From Diaminobutyricibacter sp. McL0608 (GTDB taxonomy: Bacteria > Actinomycetota > Actinomycetes > Actinomycetales > Microbacteriaceae): a stretch of DNA of 64,000 bases. Both the position numbers and the translations under genes were made by a program. Location: NCBI RefSeq assembly GCF_039613825.1, contig NZ_CP154826.1, positions 1,674,001 to 1,738,000 on the forward strand, given 5' to 3'. This document shows positions 18,243 through 27,710 of the stretch, piece after piece (within the stretch, counting starts at the first letter, position 1; every line of letters starts with the position of its first letter). The notes below the pieces were generated by a model. It worked only from the letters and a program-made list of their open reading frames with translations. It was not told the origin of the DNA and did no database searches.

Positions 18243-20812
18243 GAGTCGACCTTCGTCTCGTCGCGCCGGCATCCGCCGGGTGGCTGGCGACACTGGCCCT
18301 GGTGTTTCTTCCCGGTGCGGCCGGAGTCGTCGCTTGCGCAGGCTGGGTGCTCGCGCTGGTGCTCTGCGCGGGAGGCGTGGTCTCGAATCGGAGCCGAGCG
18401 CTCTGGCGGGGCGCCGGCCTCTCGGTCGTCGTCGTGGCTCTTCTGTCGACGGTGGTCGCCATCGAAGCTCCGGGACGGAACCCGGCACCCCTCGAGGCCG
18501 CGAACGAGCAGGGTGGGGTGGTCGAACTCCAGGTGAGGCTCGATTCCGCGCCCGGCAGAACGAGCGGCGCGCCCGGTTCGCCCGAGCGCTGGCGCCTCGT
18601 CGGAACCGTGATCTCGGTGCTCGAAGGTGCTCGAACGGTCGAAGTGAGCGTGCCGGTCGTCGTCTTCGCGAACAGCGAAGCGGGGGCCTTGGCGGGAATC
18701 GGATTCGGCGACACGGTCAGCGTCAGAGGCCGGCTTCGCGCTACATCGGCGGGGGAGAGAGCGGCCTACCTCGTCAGTTCGAAGGAGCCGCCGACGCTCA
18801 CCGCCGACGCGCCGTTCTGGGTGTCCTGGACCGACGGTCTCCGGACGTCGTTCAGCTCAGCGGCAGCGAAGCTGCCCGGCGAAGGAGGGAACCTGCTCCC
18901 TGGCCTCGCGATCGGCGATGTCAGTTCCGTCGGCGAGAAGCTCGACACGGCCATGAAGACCAGTTCGCTCAGCCATGTGACCGCGGTTTCGGGCTCGAAC
19001 TGCGCTCTCGTCACCGGAATCGCCTTCGCGGTCGCAGCAGCAGCCGGCGCCGGGCGCAGGATGAGGGCAGGCATCGCGGTGGTCGCGCTGGCAGGTTTCG
19101 TCGTATTGGTCACACCCGACTCGAGCGTTGTGCGAGCGGCGATCATGTCGACGATCGTGCTCTGCTCGCTCGCATCGGGTCGCCCATCCCGAGGACTCCC
19201 GGCGCTCGGCCTGGCTGTGATCGTGCTGCTTCTGTTCGACCCGTGGAAGGCGGTCGATTTCGGCTTCGCGCTCTCGGTCCTGGCCACCGGCGGACTCCTT
19301 CTGCTCGCAGGTCCGCTGGCGGCTGCATTGTCGCGATGGATGCCCGCTGGGCTCGCGATGATCATCGCGATACCGCTGGCCGCACAGCTCGCATGCCAGC
19401 CCGTCCTCATCCTTCTCGATGAGACGCTGCCGCTCTACGGCGTACCGGCGAATGTGCTCGTCGAGCCGGCAGCACCGGCGGCGACAGTCCTCGGCCTTGC
19501 CGCGTGCATTCTGCTGCCGTTGATTCCTGTCGTCGGCACCGCACTCGCGTGGCTCGCCTGGCTTCCGGCCGCATGGATAGCCCGGGTCGCGCTGGCGGTT
19601 GAGGAACTCCCGTCGAACCGCCTGCCATGGCTGGGCGGAGGCCCGGGCCTCGTTCTCGCGGCGGTGGTGCTCGTCCTCGTCTGCATTCGGATCGCGGCAC
19701 CGAAGGGCCGACTGACGGTGTGGTGGTCGGTCGTCGCGACGGTGGGCCTCATCGTCGCTGCAGGCGTCTACGCGGGCTCCCTGACGGGAACGCGCTGGGG
19801 AGACGCGCTGGCACTGCCCGCGAACTGGCAGATCGCGGCGTGCGACGTCGGCCAGGGCGATGCGGTGCTGGTGAGGGACGGTGACTACCACGCACTGGTC
19901 GATGTCGGCCGTCATCCCGAACTGATCAGCGCCTGCCTGGAACGATTCGGCATCAGCAGGCTGGATCTCCTCGTCCTGACCCATTTCGACGCAGACCACT
20001 CAGGCGGCCTCTCCGCTGTCGTGGGAATGGTCGAACGGGCGGTCGTCGGGCGTGCGGTGACCGCGGCAGAAGAGGCGGAACTCGAGCGCCTTCGCCAGGC
20101 CGGCGCGACTGTCGAACAGGGCATGACCGGGGTCGGCGGCGAACTCGGCGGTCTCTCGTGGTCCGTTCTGTGGCCTGTCGGCGGAGGCGATCCTGAAGCG
20201 ATCCCGAGCGGCAACCCCGGGAGCGTCACGGTCGAGTTCGAGGGCCGCGGAATCCGGTCGATCTTCCTCGGCGACCTGGGCGAGCAGTCGCAGGATGCGC
20301 TCCTGGCGACCGGAGCGATTCGTCCGGTCGACGTGGTGAAGGTGGCGCATCACGGCTCGGCTGACCAATCGCCGCGCCTGTATGACGAGTTGGCGGCGCG
20401 GGTGGGCCTGATCTCTGTGGGTGTCAACGGCTATGGGCATCCGACGCGCTCACTGCTCGAACTGCTCGCCGCCACCGGGACGTCCGCGTTGCGAACGGAC
20501 ACGCAAGGCGTGCTCGTGGTCTCGCAGCGAGGCGATTCGGGCGACATCGAGGTGTGGACGGACCGCGCGGACGATGACGGAGGGGGCACCTATGCTGGAA
20601 CGGACGAAGGAGGATCGTGGCGGCACGAAGCACGGCAGGCGCACGCGGCGGCAGGGCGACGGGGGGTGCCGGCCGGTCTGCGGCGGCGATCCCACAGGTC
20701 ACCTGGAACAGCATCCGCCCGAAGCCGGTCGTTCTCGTGTCGGGTACAGAAGGGTTTCTCGCCGACAGGGCTATCCGTATGCTGCGCGACCAGCTCAAGG
20801 CCGAAGATCTGA
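18239..20812 (+). CDS. comEC: DNA uptake channel ComEC/Rec2, with an overprinted C-terminal tail
   Basis: Polytopic protein of 857 aa proposed to form the channel that takes single-stranded DNA across the membrane. The N-terminal part has membrane helices and an OB-like region. The central Competence domain includes SHVTAVSGSNCALVTGI. The C-terminal metallo-beta-lactamase-like domain starts at WQIAACDVGQGDAVLV, with the metal motif LTHFDADHSGG at about residues 580-590 and KVAHHGS later. Homology-like sequence ends near IEVWTDR (about position 20565). The remaining roughly 80 residues are Arg/Ser-rich, and their last 65 are read in a different frame over the holA start. That tail looks like loss of the ancestral stop. 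Coupled to comEA by ATGA. Confidence 0.9.
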   Translation: MRVDLRLVAPASAGWLATLALVFLPGAAGVVACAGWVLALVLCAGGVVSNRSRALWRGAGLSVVVVALLSTVVAIEAPGRNPAPLEAANEQGGVVELQVRLDSAPGRTSGAPGSPERWRLVGTVISVLEGARTVEVSVPVVVFANSEAGALAGIGFGDTVSVRGRLRATSAGERAAYLVSSKEPPTLTADAPFWVSWTDGLRTSFSSAAAKLPGEGGNLLPGLAIGDVSSVGEKLDTAMKTSSLSHVTAVSGSNCALVTGIAFAVAAAAGAGRRMRAGIAVVALAGFVVLVTPDSSVVRAAIMSTIVLCSLASGRPSRGLPALGLAVIVLLLFDPWKAVDFGFALSVLATGGLLLLAGPLAAALSRWMPAGLAMIIAIPLAAQLACQPVLILLDETLPLYGVPANVLVEPAAPAATVLGLAACILLPLIPVVGTALAWLAWLPAAWIARVALAVEELPSNRLPWLGGGPGLVLAAVVLVLVCIRIAAPKGRLTVWWSVVATVGLIVAAGVYAGSLTGTRWGDALALPANWQIAACDVGQGDAVLVRDGDYHALVDVGRHPELISACLERFGISRLDLLVLTHFDADHSGGLSAVVGMVERAVVGRAVTAAEEAELERLRQAGATVEQGMTGVGGELGGLSWSVLWPVGGGDPEAIPSGNPGSVTVEFEGRGIRSIFLGDLGEQSQDALLATGAIRPVDVVKVAHHGSADQSPRLYDELAARVGLISVGVNGYGHPTRSLLELLAATGTSALRTDTQGVLVVSQRGDSGDIEVWTDRADDDGGGTYAGTDEGGSWRHEARQAHAAAGRRGVPAGLRRRSHRSPGTASARSRSFSCRVQKGFSPTGLSVCCATSSRPKI

Positions 20813-21669
20813 GCCTCGAGGTCAGTGATCTCGCTGCCAACGACTACGCGCCGGGCGAGCTCCTCACGCTCGCCAGCCCATCCCTCTTCGGTGAGCCTCG
20901 ACTGATCCGCGTCGATGCGGTCGAGAAGTGCTCCGATGTGTTCCTCGATGAGATGCTCGGCTATCTCGCCGACCCTGCTGAGGGAGCAGTCGTCGTTCTC
21001 CGGCACGCCGGGGGAGTGCGCGGCAAGAAGCTTCTCGACGCGATCCGTGCCGGCCAGGGCGACGGCATCGAAGTCGTGTGCACCGAGCTCAAGCGCGACT
21101 CCGACAAGTACGATTTCGCCCAGGCGGAATTCGCGGCGGCCGGCAAGAAGATCTCCCCAGGAGCCCTCCGCTCCATCACGTCGGCCTTCACCGACGACCT
21201 GGCCGAACTCGCGGCGGCCTGCCAGCAGCTCATCTCCGACGTCGGGGCCGAGGTCACCGAATCCACCGTCGACAAGTACTACAGCGGCCGGGTCGAGACC
21301 AACGCCTTCCAGGTGGCTGATGCGGCGATCGCCGGCCGCCACGGTGAAGCTCTCGTGACGATGAGGCACGCGCTCGCGTCAGGGGCAGACCCCGTCCCCA
21401 TGGTCGCGGCGTTCGCGGTCAAAGTGCGCACGATGGCGAAGCTCGCCGGGGTGCGCGGCAGCTCGGCGCAGCTTGCATCGCAGTTCGGGCTGGCACCGTG
21501 GCAGGTCGATCGTGCGCAGCGCGATCTGCGAGGGTGGACCGATGAGGGACTCGGCCGCTGCATCGAAGTGCTTGCCGAGACTGATGCAAACATCAAAGGC
21601 GGCGGGCGCGACCCGGTGTTCGCACTCGAACGCATGATCCGCATCATCAGCTCGCGCGGCCGCAGCTGA
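20617..21669 (+). CDS. holA: DNA polymerase III delta subunit
   Basis: Clamp-loader delta subunit (350 aa) that opens the beta sliding clamp during replication. After a Gly/Ala/Arg-rich N-terminal extension of about 25 residues, the AAA-like domain starts with VTWNSIRPKPVVLVSGTEGF and contains VVVLRHAGGVRGKK. The C-terminal collar region ends in GGGRDPVFALERMIRI. The GTG at 20617 is fixed by an excellent SD, GAAGGAGGA, 3-5 nt upstream, so the 196-nt overlap with comEC is real at the DNA level. comEA-comEC-holA is the usual actinobacterial order. Confidence 0.92.
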   Translation: MAARSTAGARGGRATGGAGRSAAAIPQVTWNSIRPKPVVLVSGTEGFLADRAIRMLRDQLKAEDLSLEVSDLAANDYAPGELLTLASPSLFGEPRLIRVDAVEKCSDVFLDEMLGYLADPAEGAVVVLRHAGGVRGKKLLDAIRAGQGDGIEVVCTELKRDSDKYDFAQAEFAAAGKKISPGALRSITSAFTDDLAELAAACQQLISDVGAEVTESTVDKYYSGRVETNAFQVADAAIAGRHGEALVTMRHALASGADPVPMVAAFAVKVRTMAKLAGVRGSSAQLASQFGLAPWQVDRAQRDLRGWTDEGLGRCIEVLAETDANIKGGGRDPVFALERMIRIISSRGRS

Positions 21670-21691
21670 CGATTCAAGGCCTCGCCGCGGC

Positions 21692-21697
21692 TACGAT
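21692..21697 (+). promoter_or_regulatory. Leaderless -10 box (TACGAT) for the GNAT gene
   Basis: TACGAT ends 7 nt before the ATG at 21705. Confidence 0.45.
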
Positions 21698-21704
21698 CAG
21701 GGGC

Positions 21705-22172
21705 ATGGACGGGCGGGTCGTACTTCGTCGGGCCGGGACTACCGATGCCGACGATCTGAGGCGAATCGTCCGCGCTGCGTATGAGAAACATGTCGTCAGG
21801 ATCGGACGCGAGCCCGCACCGATGCTGGCGGACTACACCCGATTGGTGGGCGAAGCTCGTGTCTGGATCGCTGAACTGGCCGGTCGACCGGTAGGGCTTC
21901 TCGTCACACGGCCGGAGGCCGATCATCTGCTCGTCGAGAACATCGCTGTCGATCCGGCCGCGCAGCGGCGGGGAGTCGGAGCGCGTCTACTCGAACGAGC
22001 TGAGCTCGACGCTGTCGAGGCGCAGCGGAGCGAGATCCGGCTGTACACGAACGAGGCGATGACAGAGAACCTCGCCTACTATGCGCGTCACGGATACGTC
22101 GAGCTGCATCGCGCGACGGAAGATGGCTATCGCCGCGTCTTCCTGGGAAAGCAACTGCCCGAGGGCGACTAG
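21705..22172 (+). CDS. GNAT family N-acetyltransferase
   Basis: A 155-aa acetyltransferase with the complete GNAT fold. The acetyl-CoA pyrophosphate-binding motif is QRRGVG at about residues 86-91 inside ENIAVDPAAQRRGVGARLLE, followed by the RLYTNEAMTENLAYYARHGY segment of motif B. The substrate cannot be predicted. It is transcribed from its own leaderless promoter and is convergent with rpsT, from which a shared hairpin separates it. Confidence 0.85.
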   Translation: MDGRVVLRRAGTTDADDLRRIVRAAYEKHVVRIGREPAPMLADYTRLVGEARVWIAELAGRPVGLLVTRPEADHLLVENIAVDPAAQRRGVGARLLERAELDAVEAQRSEIRLYTNEAMTENLAYYARHGYVELHRATEDGYRRVFLGKQLPEGD

Positions 22173-22291
22173 AAACACCCGGCAGACCAGGTCGCTTCGT
22201 CGCGAATGCGACACTTCCGGTCGAGAGCGGCAGGCGCACCTGGCGGTCTCGACCGCAGCTGACACGCTCGGGAGACGCCCACGCCAGCAAC

Positions 22292-22329
22292 GCGAAAGGG
22301 CCCCCGTCTGTCGACGAGGGCCCTTTCGC
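22292..22329. terminator. Bidirectional terminator between GNAT gene and rpsT
   Basis: Perfect 12-bp stem GCGAAAGGGCCC/GGGCCCTTTCGC around a 14-nt loop, 31 nt beyond the rpsT stop and about 120 nt beyond the GNAT stop. Confidence 0.75.
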
Positions 22330-22359
22330 ACAGCTGCCCACGTGGGCACTGGGGTAGAT

Positions 22360-22620
22360 CTAGAGGCTTGCGACCTGCTTGGCGATTGACGACTTCTTGT
22401 TCGCAGCCTGATTCTTGTGGATGACGCCCTTGCTGGCGGCCTTGTCGAGCTTCTTCGTGGCGAGCTTCAGGGCCGAAGCGGCCTTCTCCTTGTCGCCCGC
22501 GACGATGGCTTCGCGCGTGGCGCGAACTGCCGTCTTGACTTCGCTCTTGACCGCCTTGTTGCGCTCCTGAGCCTTCTTGTTGGTGCCGATGCGCTTGATC
22601 TGCGACTTGATGTTTGCCAC
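22360..22620 (-). CDS. rpsT: 30S ribosomal protein S20
   Basis: An 86-aa highly basic helical protein of the small ribosomal subunit. It starts [10 protein letters not shown], continues with [18 protein letters not shown] and ends [18 protein letters not shown], all standard S20 features. It binds 16S rRNA early in 30S assembly. The start is GTG at 22620. No convincing SD precedes it. A candidate promoter lies about 80 nt upstream, which leaves a leader where autoregulation, known for S20 in other bacteria, could act. As in mycobacteria, rpsT lies opposite in strand to holA. Confidence 0.97.
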   Translation of the reverse strand: MANIKSQIKRIGTNKKAQERNKAVKSEVKTAVRATREAIVAGDKEKAASALKLATKKLDKAASKGVIHKNQAANKKSSIAKQVASL

Positions 22621-22702
22621 GAGTGGTTGAGTTCTTTCGTTCGATGTGAGTTACGGATGTGCCGCTCAGCGAGAGAGGGCGCCTTGCGGCAAGATCGTGC
22701 GG

Positions 22703-22731
22703 ATAGAACCCACACGCAAGCCAACAGACAA
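22703..22731 (-). promoter_or_regulatory. Candidate rpsT promoter
   Basis: On the minus strand a TTGTCT -35 (22726-22731) is followed after 17 nt by TTCTAT (22703-22708). Spacing is ideal but the -10 matches the consensus poorly. Confidence 0.3.
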
Positions 22732-22789
22732 CGTTACCAGCACGATGCCGTTCCCGGCAATTTCACCGGAGATGTCCAGCGCAGTACGA

Positions 22790-23680
22790 TCAGCCGACCG
22801 TACTGCGCTGCGGCGCGTAGCTCCCGCTCAGGATCTCCTCCACCAGGCTCGGGCGGTTCGGCTCCCAGCCGAGCTCGATCCGCGCGGCAGTTCCGCTCGC
22901 CTGCTGGTCCAGGAGGAGAGCATCCGCGTAACCCGCTCCGAGGCGTTCGCGCGACGCATCCGACGACTCGCCGACCACGCCGCCCTCGATTCCGGCCGCC
23001 GCCGCTGCCGCTTCGCCGAGTTCCCGAACGGTCGGATTCTGTCCGCTTGCCCCGATGTAGGTGGTACCGGCGGTCCCGTTCTCGAACGCCAGCAGGTACA
23101 GGGCGGCCAGGTCGTCCACGTGCACCGTCGCCCAGTGCTGCGAGCCGTCTCCGATTAGGCGAAGGGCCGGAGGCGCGGTCTCACTCACCGGTGCGCCGAC
23201 GATGTCGTTCGGCATGCCTTTTCCGTATCCGTACACGACGCCGGGGACGACGATGAGAGTGCGGATGCCGAGCGCGTCACACACCCGGGCTTCATTCACT
23301 CCGCGCCACGACGTCAGTTCGGGCGGATCGACGGGAGAGTTCCCGGTGATGTCGCTGTTGCTGCCGTAGGTCCAGATCCCGCCCGTGTGCACGAACGGCT
23401 TGTCGCTTCCTTCGAGACCGCGGAACACACCGGTGATGAAGTCGTGGTCGACGTCCTTCGCCGAGGCGAGATGGATGACGCCATCGCTCGCCTCGGATGC
23501 GTCGGCGACGAGGTCGATGTCACGGGCATCCCCGATGAGTGCTCGCGCGCCGGCCGCTGTGACCTGGGCAGCCTTGGCCTCGTCCCGGACGAGTGCGGTC
23601 ACCGAATGACCCTCGTCGATGAGGCGTCGAAGAACGGATGATCCGATGTAGCCGGTCGCGCCGGTCAGGAGAATGCTCAT
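22790..23680 (-). CDS. NAD(P)-dependent epimerase/dehydratase-like SDR protein
   Basis: Extended/atypical short-chain dehydrogenase, 296 aa. The Rossmann dinucleotide motif TGATGYIG is at residues 6-13, LVRDEAKAAQV follows, and IHLASAKD is the usual post-beta4 region. The classic YxxxK active site is not obvious, as in many NmrA-like or atypical members, so it may bind cofactor without the standard catalysis. The start at 23680 places the motif at the N-terminus, and a GTTACT hexamer lies 6 nt upstream. Substrate unknown. It stands alone between rpsT and a divergent amidohydrolase. Confidence 0.8.
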   Translation of the reverse strand: MSILLTGATGYIGSSVLRRLIDEGHSVTALVRDEAKAAQVTAAGARALIGDARDIDLVADASEASDGVIHLASAKDVDHDFITGVFRGLEGSDKPFVHTGGIWTYGSNSDITGNSPVDPPELTSWRGVNEARVCDALGIRTLIVVPGVVYGYGKGMPNDIVGAPVSETAPPALRLIGDGSQHWATVHVDDLAALYLLAFENGTAGTTYIGASGQNPTVRELGEAAAAAAGIEGGVVGESSDASRERLGAGYADALLLDQQASGTAARIELGWEPNRPSLVEEILSGSYAPQRSTVG

Positions 23681-23759
23681 GCAGGCAGTAACGCACGCGC
23701 GACCGCGGCATTCCATGGTGGGCGTCATCGGGCGAAATCAGCGCCGATGCGGGTCGGCG

Positions 23760-23765
23760 TAGGCT
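23760..23765 (+). promoter_or_regulatory. Leaderless -10 box (TAGGCT) for the amidohydrolase gene
   Basis: TAGGCT ends 6 nt before the ATG at 23772. The same hexamer and spacing occur before pabB. Confidence 0.5.
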
Positions 23766-23771
23766 CGACAG

Positions 23772-24995
23772 ATGAAGACTGCCCCCGCATCCGTCGCCAT
23801 CGTAAACGCCTATCTCGTGCCGGTCGCCGGCGATCCGATCGAGGGCGGGACCGTCCTCATCGAGGCGGGCCGGATCACAGCGGTCGGACGCGACGTCGCC
23901 ATCCCGGCCGAGATCGACGTCGTGGATGCGAGCGGCAAGTGGGTGCTCCCCGGCTTCATCGAGTCGCACGGCCATGTCGGAATCGACGAAGAGGCGAACG
24001 GCCCGGCGGGCGACGACACCAACGAGATGACGGCGCCGAACACCGCAGCGGTTCGCGCCATCGACGCCATCAACATCGACGACGAGGGCTTCAGGGATGC
24101 GCTCTCGGGCGGCATCACGTCCGTGGTCGTGAAGCCCGGCTCCGGCAACCCGATCGGCGGTCAGACGGTCGCGATCAAGACGTGGGGCGGGCGCACGATC
24201 GATGAGCAGGTGATCAGCGACGCGGTCAGCGTGAAGTCCGCGCTGGGTGAGAACCCGAAGCGGGTCTACGGGGCGAAGGACAAGACGCCGAGCACCCGTC
24301 TCGGGGTGGCCCTCATCATCCGCCAGGCGTTCGTCGAGGCGCAGGACTACATCGCTGCGCGCGACGCTGCGCTCGCGGACGGCAAGCCGTACACGCGCGA
24401 CCTCGCAAAGGAAGCGCTCGCGCGCGTCCTGGAGGGTGAGTTGGCCTGGGACCAGCACACGCATCGTCACGACGACATCGCCACGGCCATCCGCCTCGCT
24501 GACGAGTTCGGCTACCGCCTCGTCATCAACCACGGCACCGAAGGGCATAAGCTCGCCGACGTCCTGGCCGAGCGGGACATCCCGGTGATCTTCGGCCCGC
24601 TGTTCACGTCGCGATCGAAGGTGGAACTACGCGATCGCGCCATTCGCAACCTGGCCACCCTCGCGGCTGCCGGGGTGCGGGTCGCGATCACGACCGATCA
24701 CCCCGTGGTGCCCATCAACTTCCTGGTGCACCAGGCGTCCCTCGCCGTCAAGGAGGGTCTGCCGCGCGACATCGCCCTGCAGGCGCTCACGGTGAACCCG
24801 GCGTCGTTCCTCCGGCTCGACGACAGGGTCGGATCGCTTCAGCCGGGACTCGACGGTGACGTCGTCGTCTGGTCGGGCGACCCGCTCGATGTGAACTCGC
24901 GCGCAGAGCGCGTCTTCATCGAGGGTGCCGAGGTGTACCGCTGGGAGGACGGGCGCGGCCACGTCGTCGAACGCTCGGAGCGCTTCTCGGTCTGA
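23772..24995 (+). CDS. Amidohydrolase family protein (imidazolonepropionase-like)
   Basis: TIM-barrel metallohydrolase of 407 aa. The metal-binding HxH is SHGHVG (His66, His68), after the beta-sandwich start with [10 protein letters not shown] and [10 protein letters not shown]. The barrel later shows [16 protein letters not shown] and ITTDHPVVP, which can supply the other metal-ligand histidines and the catalytic Asp. The C-terminus returns to the sandwich domain ([20 protein letters not shown]). Members hydrolyse amide or related bonds in cyclic or peptide substrates; the specific substrate is not predictable here. The ATG is positioned by a TAGGCT leaderless box. Confidence 0.85.
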   Translation: MKTAPASVAIVNAYLVPVAGDPIEGGTVLIEAGRITAVGRDVAIPAEIDVVDASGKWVLPGFIESHGHVGIDEEANGPAGDDTNEMTAPNTAAVRAIDAINIDDEGFRDALSGGITSVVVKPGSGNPIGGQTVAIKTWGGRTIDEQVISDAVSVKSALGENPKRVYGAKDKTPSTRLGVALIIRQAFVEAQDYIAARDAALADGKPYTRDLAKEALARVLEGELAWDQHTHRHDDIATAIRLADEFGYRLVINHGTEGHKLADVLAERDIPVIFGPLFTSRSKVELRDRAIRNLATLAAAGVRVAITTDHPVVPINFLVHQASLAVKEGLPRDIALQALTVNPASFLRLDDRVGSLQPGLDGDVVVWSGDPLDVNSRAERVFIEGAEVYRWEDGRGHVVERSERFSV

Positions 24996-25013
24996 CGCGC
25001 ATCCGCGGCCGGC

Positions 25014-25084
25014 GTGTCTGCGTCGGTTCGTCACGACTGCGGTCGCGCGAGCGCGGGGCAGACGTGCCGAGCGACCGCAGACAC
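25014..25084 (+). other. Competing inverted repeats between the amidohydrolase gene and lepA
   Basis: CTGCGGTCGC (25037-25046) pairs with GCGACCGCAG (25071-25080), while GTGTCTGCG (25014-25022) pairs with CGCAGACAC (25076-25084). The two right arms overlap, so the pairings exclude each other. This could be a terminator for the upstream gene or a switch-like leader if lepA transcription starts upstream. Confidence 0.35.
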
Positions 25085-25141
25085 GGCGGCAGCAGGCGCG
25101 CGTCGTGCGATGCCGCCGGGACATGGGAGAATTGGCGCACA

Positions 25142-26992
25142 ATGTCACCACGAGCTCTGAAGGCCCTCGAGCCCGCCGCGACCGATCCGGCGTCCATCCG
25201 CAATTTCTGCATCATCGCCCACATCGACCACGGCAAGTCGACGCTGGCCGATCGGATGCTCCAGATCACCGGCGTGGTCAGCGACCGCGACATGCGTGCC
25301 CAGTACCTGGACCGCATGGACATCGAGCGCGAGCGCGGCATCACCATCAAGAGCCAGGCGGTGCGGATGCCGTGGCAGGTGGACTCCGGCACCTACGCCC
25401 TGAACATGATCGACACCCCCGGTCACGTCGACTTCACGTATGAAGTGTCCCGTTCGCTCGCCGCGTGCGAGGGCGCCATCCTGCTGGTGGACGCCGCGCA
25501 GGGCATCGAAGCCCAGACGCTCGCGAACCTGTACCTGGCGCTCGAGAACGACCTGACCGTCATCCCGGTGCTCAACAAGATCGACCTTCCTGCGGCCGAC
25601 CCCGAGAAGTACGCGGCCGAGCTCGCCTCGCTCATCGGCGGCAAGCCGGAGGACGTCCTGCGCGTGTCGGGCAAGACAGGGATGGGCGTCGAAGAACTCC
25701 TCGACCGCGTCGTCGAACTCATCCCGGCTCCGGTCGGCGACGCCAAGGCGCCTGCGCGCGCGATGATCTTCGACTCCGTCTACGACAGCTACCGCGGCGT
25801 CGTGACCTACGTGCGAATGGTCGACGGCCACCTCTCGCCCCGCGAGCGCATCCAGATGATGTCGACCAGGGCCACCCACGAGATTCTCGAGATCGGCGTC
25901 AGCTCACCGGAACCGACGCCCAGCAAGGGTCTCGGCGTCGGCGAGGTCGGGTACCTCATCACCGGTGTGAAGGATGTGCGCCAGTCGAAGGTCGGTGACA
26001 CCATCACGACGGCGTCGAAGCCCGCGACGCAGGCGCTCCCCGGGTACACCGAGCCCAAGCCGATGGTCTTCTCCGGCCTGTACCCGATCGATGGAAGCGA
26101 CTACCCCGAGCTGCGCGAGGCCCTCGACAAGCTGAAACTGTCGGATGCGGCCCTCGTGTACGAACCGGAGACCTCGGTGGCGCTCGGATTCGGATTCCGC
26201 TGCGGGTTCCTCGGGCTGCTCCACCTCGAGATCGTGACCGAGCGACTCGAGCGCGAGTTCGGCCTCGACCTCATCACCACGGCGCCCAGCGTGATCTACG
26301 AGGTCACGACCGAAGACAAGAAGACGATCACCGTCACCAACCCGAGCGAGTTCCCCGGCGGCAAGATCGCCAAGGTCGAGGAGCCGATGGTGAAGGCGGC
26401 GATCCTCGCGCCCAAGGACTATGTCGGCGTCATCATGGAGCTCTGCCAGAGCCGCCGCGGCGCGCTCCTGGGCATGGAGTACCTCGGTGAGGACCGCGTG
26501 GAGATCCGGTACACGATGCCGCTCGGCGAGATCGTGTTCGACTTCTTCGACCAGCTGAAGAGCAGGACCGCAGGGTACGCATCCCTCGACTACGAGCCGG
26601 CCGGCGAGCAGGAGGCCGACCTCGTGAAGGTCGACATCCTGCTTCAGGGCGAGCAGGTGGATGCATTCAGCGCCATCGTCCACCGCGACAAGGCGTACGC
26701 CTACGGCGTGCTGATGACCGGCCGCCTCCGTGAGCTGATCCCGCGCCAGCAGTTCGAGGTGCCCATCCAGGCTGCGATCGGCGCACGGATCATCGCGCGC
26801 GAGAGCATCCGGGCGATGCGTAAGGATGTGCTGGCCAAGTGCTACGGCGGTGACATCACCCGCAAGCGCAAGCTCCTCGAGAAGCAGAAAGAGGGCAAGA
26901 AGCGCATGAAGATGGTGGGTCGCGTCGAGGTCCCGCAGGAGGCCTTCATCGCGGCGCTCAGCGGCGACGTCGAGAAGAAGGACAAGAAGTAG
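25142..26992 (+). CDS. lepA: Elongation factor 4 (back-translocase LepA)
   Basis: Ribosome-binding GTPase of 616 aa. G1 is AHIDHGKST (residues 26-34), the switch region has [15 protein letters not shown]3 is [13 protein letters not shown] and G4 is NKID. EF-G-like domains II and III follow, then the LepA-specific C-terminal domain with [20 protein letters not shown]. LepA remodels stalled ribosomes and assists initiation or assembly. The start at 25142 gives an N-terminal extension of about 20 residues before the G domain, usual for actinobacteria. GAGAAT ends 9 nt upstream, so a very short leader is possible. Confidence 0.97.
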   Translation: MSPRALKALEPAATDPASIRNFCIIAHIDHGKSTLADRMLQITGVVSDRDMRAQYLDRMDIERERGITIKSQAVRMPWQVDSGTYALNMIDTPGHVDFTYEVSRSLAACEGAILLVDAAQGIEAQTLANLYLALENDLTVIPVLNKIDLPAADPEKYAAELASLIGGKPEDVLRVSGKTGMGVEELLDRVVELIPAPVGDAKAPARAMIFDSVYDSYRGVVTYVRMVDGHLSPRERIQMMSTRATHEILEIGVSSPEPTPSKGLGVGEVGYLITGVKDVRQSKVGDTITTASKPATQALPGYTEPKPMVFSGLYPIDGSDYPELREALDKLKLSDAALVYEPETSVALGFGFRCGFLGLLHLEIVTERLEREFGLDLITTAPSVIYEVTTEDKKTITVTNPSEFPGGKIAKVEEPMVKAAILAPKDYVGVIMELCQSRRGALLGMEYLGEDRVEIRYTMPLGEIVFDFFDQLKSRTAGYASLDYEPAGEQEADLVKVDILLQGEQVDAFSAIVHRDKAYAYGVLMTGRLRELIPRQQFEVPIQAAIGARIIARESIRAMRKDVLAKCYGGDITRKRKLLEKQKEGKKRMKMVGRVEVPQEAFIAALSGDVEKKDKK

Positions 26993-27021
26993 GTCGCGAT
27001 CGCATCCGGTTGACCGACCGA

Positions 27022-27038
27022 CGGGCGCCACTCGCCCG
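27022..27038 (+). terminator. Short hairpin after lepA
   Basis: CGGGCG/CGCCCG with a 5-nt loop, 29 nt beyond the lepA stop codon. The stem is only 6 bp, so this is a weak candidate. Confidence 0.3.
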
Positions 27039-27047
27039 AGACTCTCG

Positions 27048-27053
27048 TAAAGT
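27048..27053 (+). promoter_or_regulatory. Leaderless -10 box (TAAAGT) for the DUF1990 gene
   Basis: TAAAGT ends 6 nt before the ATG at 27060. Confidence 0.5.
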
Positions 27054-27059
27054 TGACGC

Positions 27060-27707
27060 ATGCGCCGCTCCACGTTCACCGACCAGCCCGTCACGTACGG
27101 CGCGGTGGGCGGAACACAGGCTCCCGATCTCCTCTATTACCCGCCGAAGGGCTACCGCCCGCTGATCCGCGAGGCTCGGCTCGGCAGCGGCGAGGAGCGG
27201 TTCCAGGCGGCGGCCGCCTCGCTCATGACCTGGGGTGTGCAGCGGGGGAGCGGCATCAAGGTCACGGATGCTCGCGAGGGCACCGGCGTGCAGTACGAGG
27301 GCGTGATCTTCAACCCGGACGGGAGCCCTGCCAAGCTGCAGGAGCACCGTCAGTCCGAGGCGGTCTTCGCCGAGGACGGCTCGCCGTACATCGTCAATGG
27401 GATGACCGCCGTCCTGAAGATCCCGTTCTGGCCGATCCACGTGTCGGCGCCCGTGCGCGTCGTGTATGTGATCGACGAGCAGAACCGGGTCGGTTTCGCC
27501 TACGGGACTCTCCACGGCCATCCGGAGAGCGGCGAGGAGGCGTTCATCGTCGAGCAGCGGGACGACGGTTCGGTCTGGCTCGTCGTGCGCGCGCTGGGGC
27601 GGCCGGCGAACGGTTTCTACCGCGCGACGTATCCCATTCTCCGACTCGTGCAGCGGCACTACACGAACAAGTACATGCGTTCGCTCCTGCCGGCCAGGGC
27701 GGCGTAG
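27060..27707 (+). CDS. DUF1990 family protein
   Basis: A 215-aa protein of the DUF1990 family, recognised by the near-N-terminal VTYGAVGGTQ, the GYRPLIREARLGSGEERF segment and, in the second half, FAYGTLHGHPESGEEAFIVE. Members are widespread in actinobacteria and plants with no established biochemical role; the fold is thought to be a small beta-rich ligand-binding domain. No signal peptide or membrane helix is seen. It is followed after 3 nt by hemW, so the two are probably cotranscribed from the leaderless promoter at 27048. Confidence 0.85.
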   Translation: MRRSTFTDQPVTYGAVGGTQAPDLLYYPPKGYRPLIREARLGSGEERFQAAAASLMTWGVQRGSGIKVTDAREGTGVQYEGVIFNPDGSPAKLQEHRQSEAVFAEDGSPYIVNGMTAVLKIPFWPIHVSAPVRVVYVIDEQNRVGFAYGTLHGHPESGEEAFIVEQRDDGSVWLVVRALGRPANGFYRATYPILRLVQRHYTNKYMRSLLPARAA

Positions 27708-27710
27708 CGG

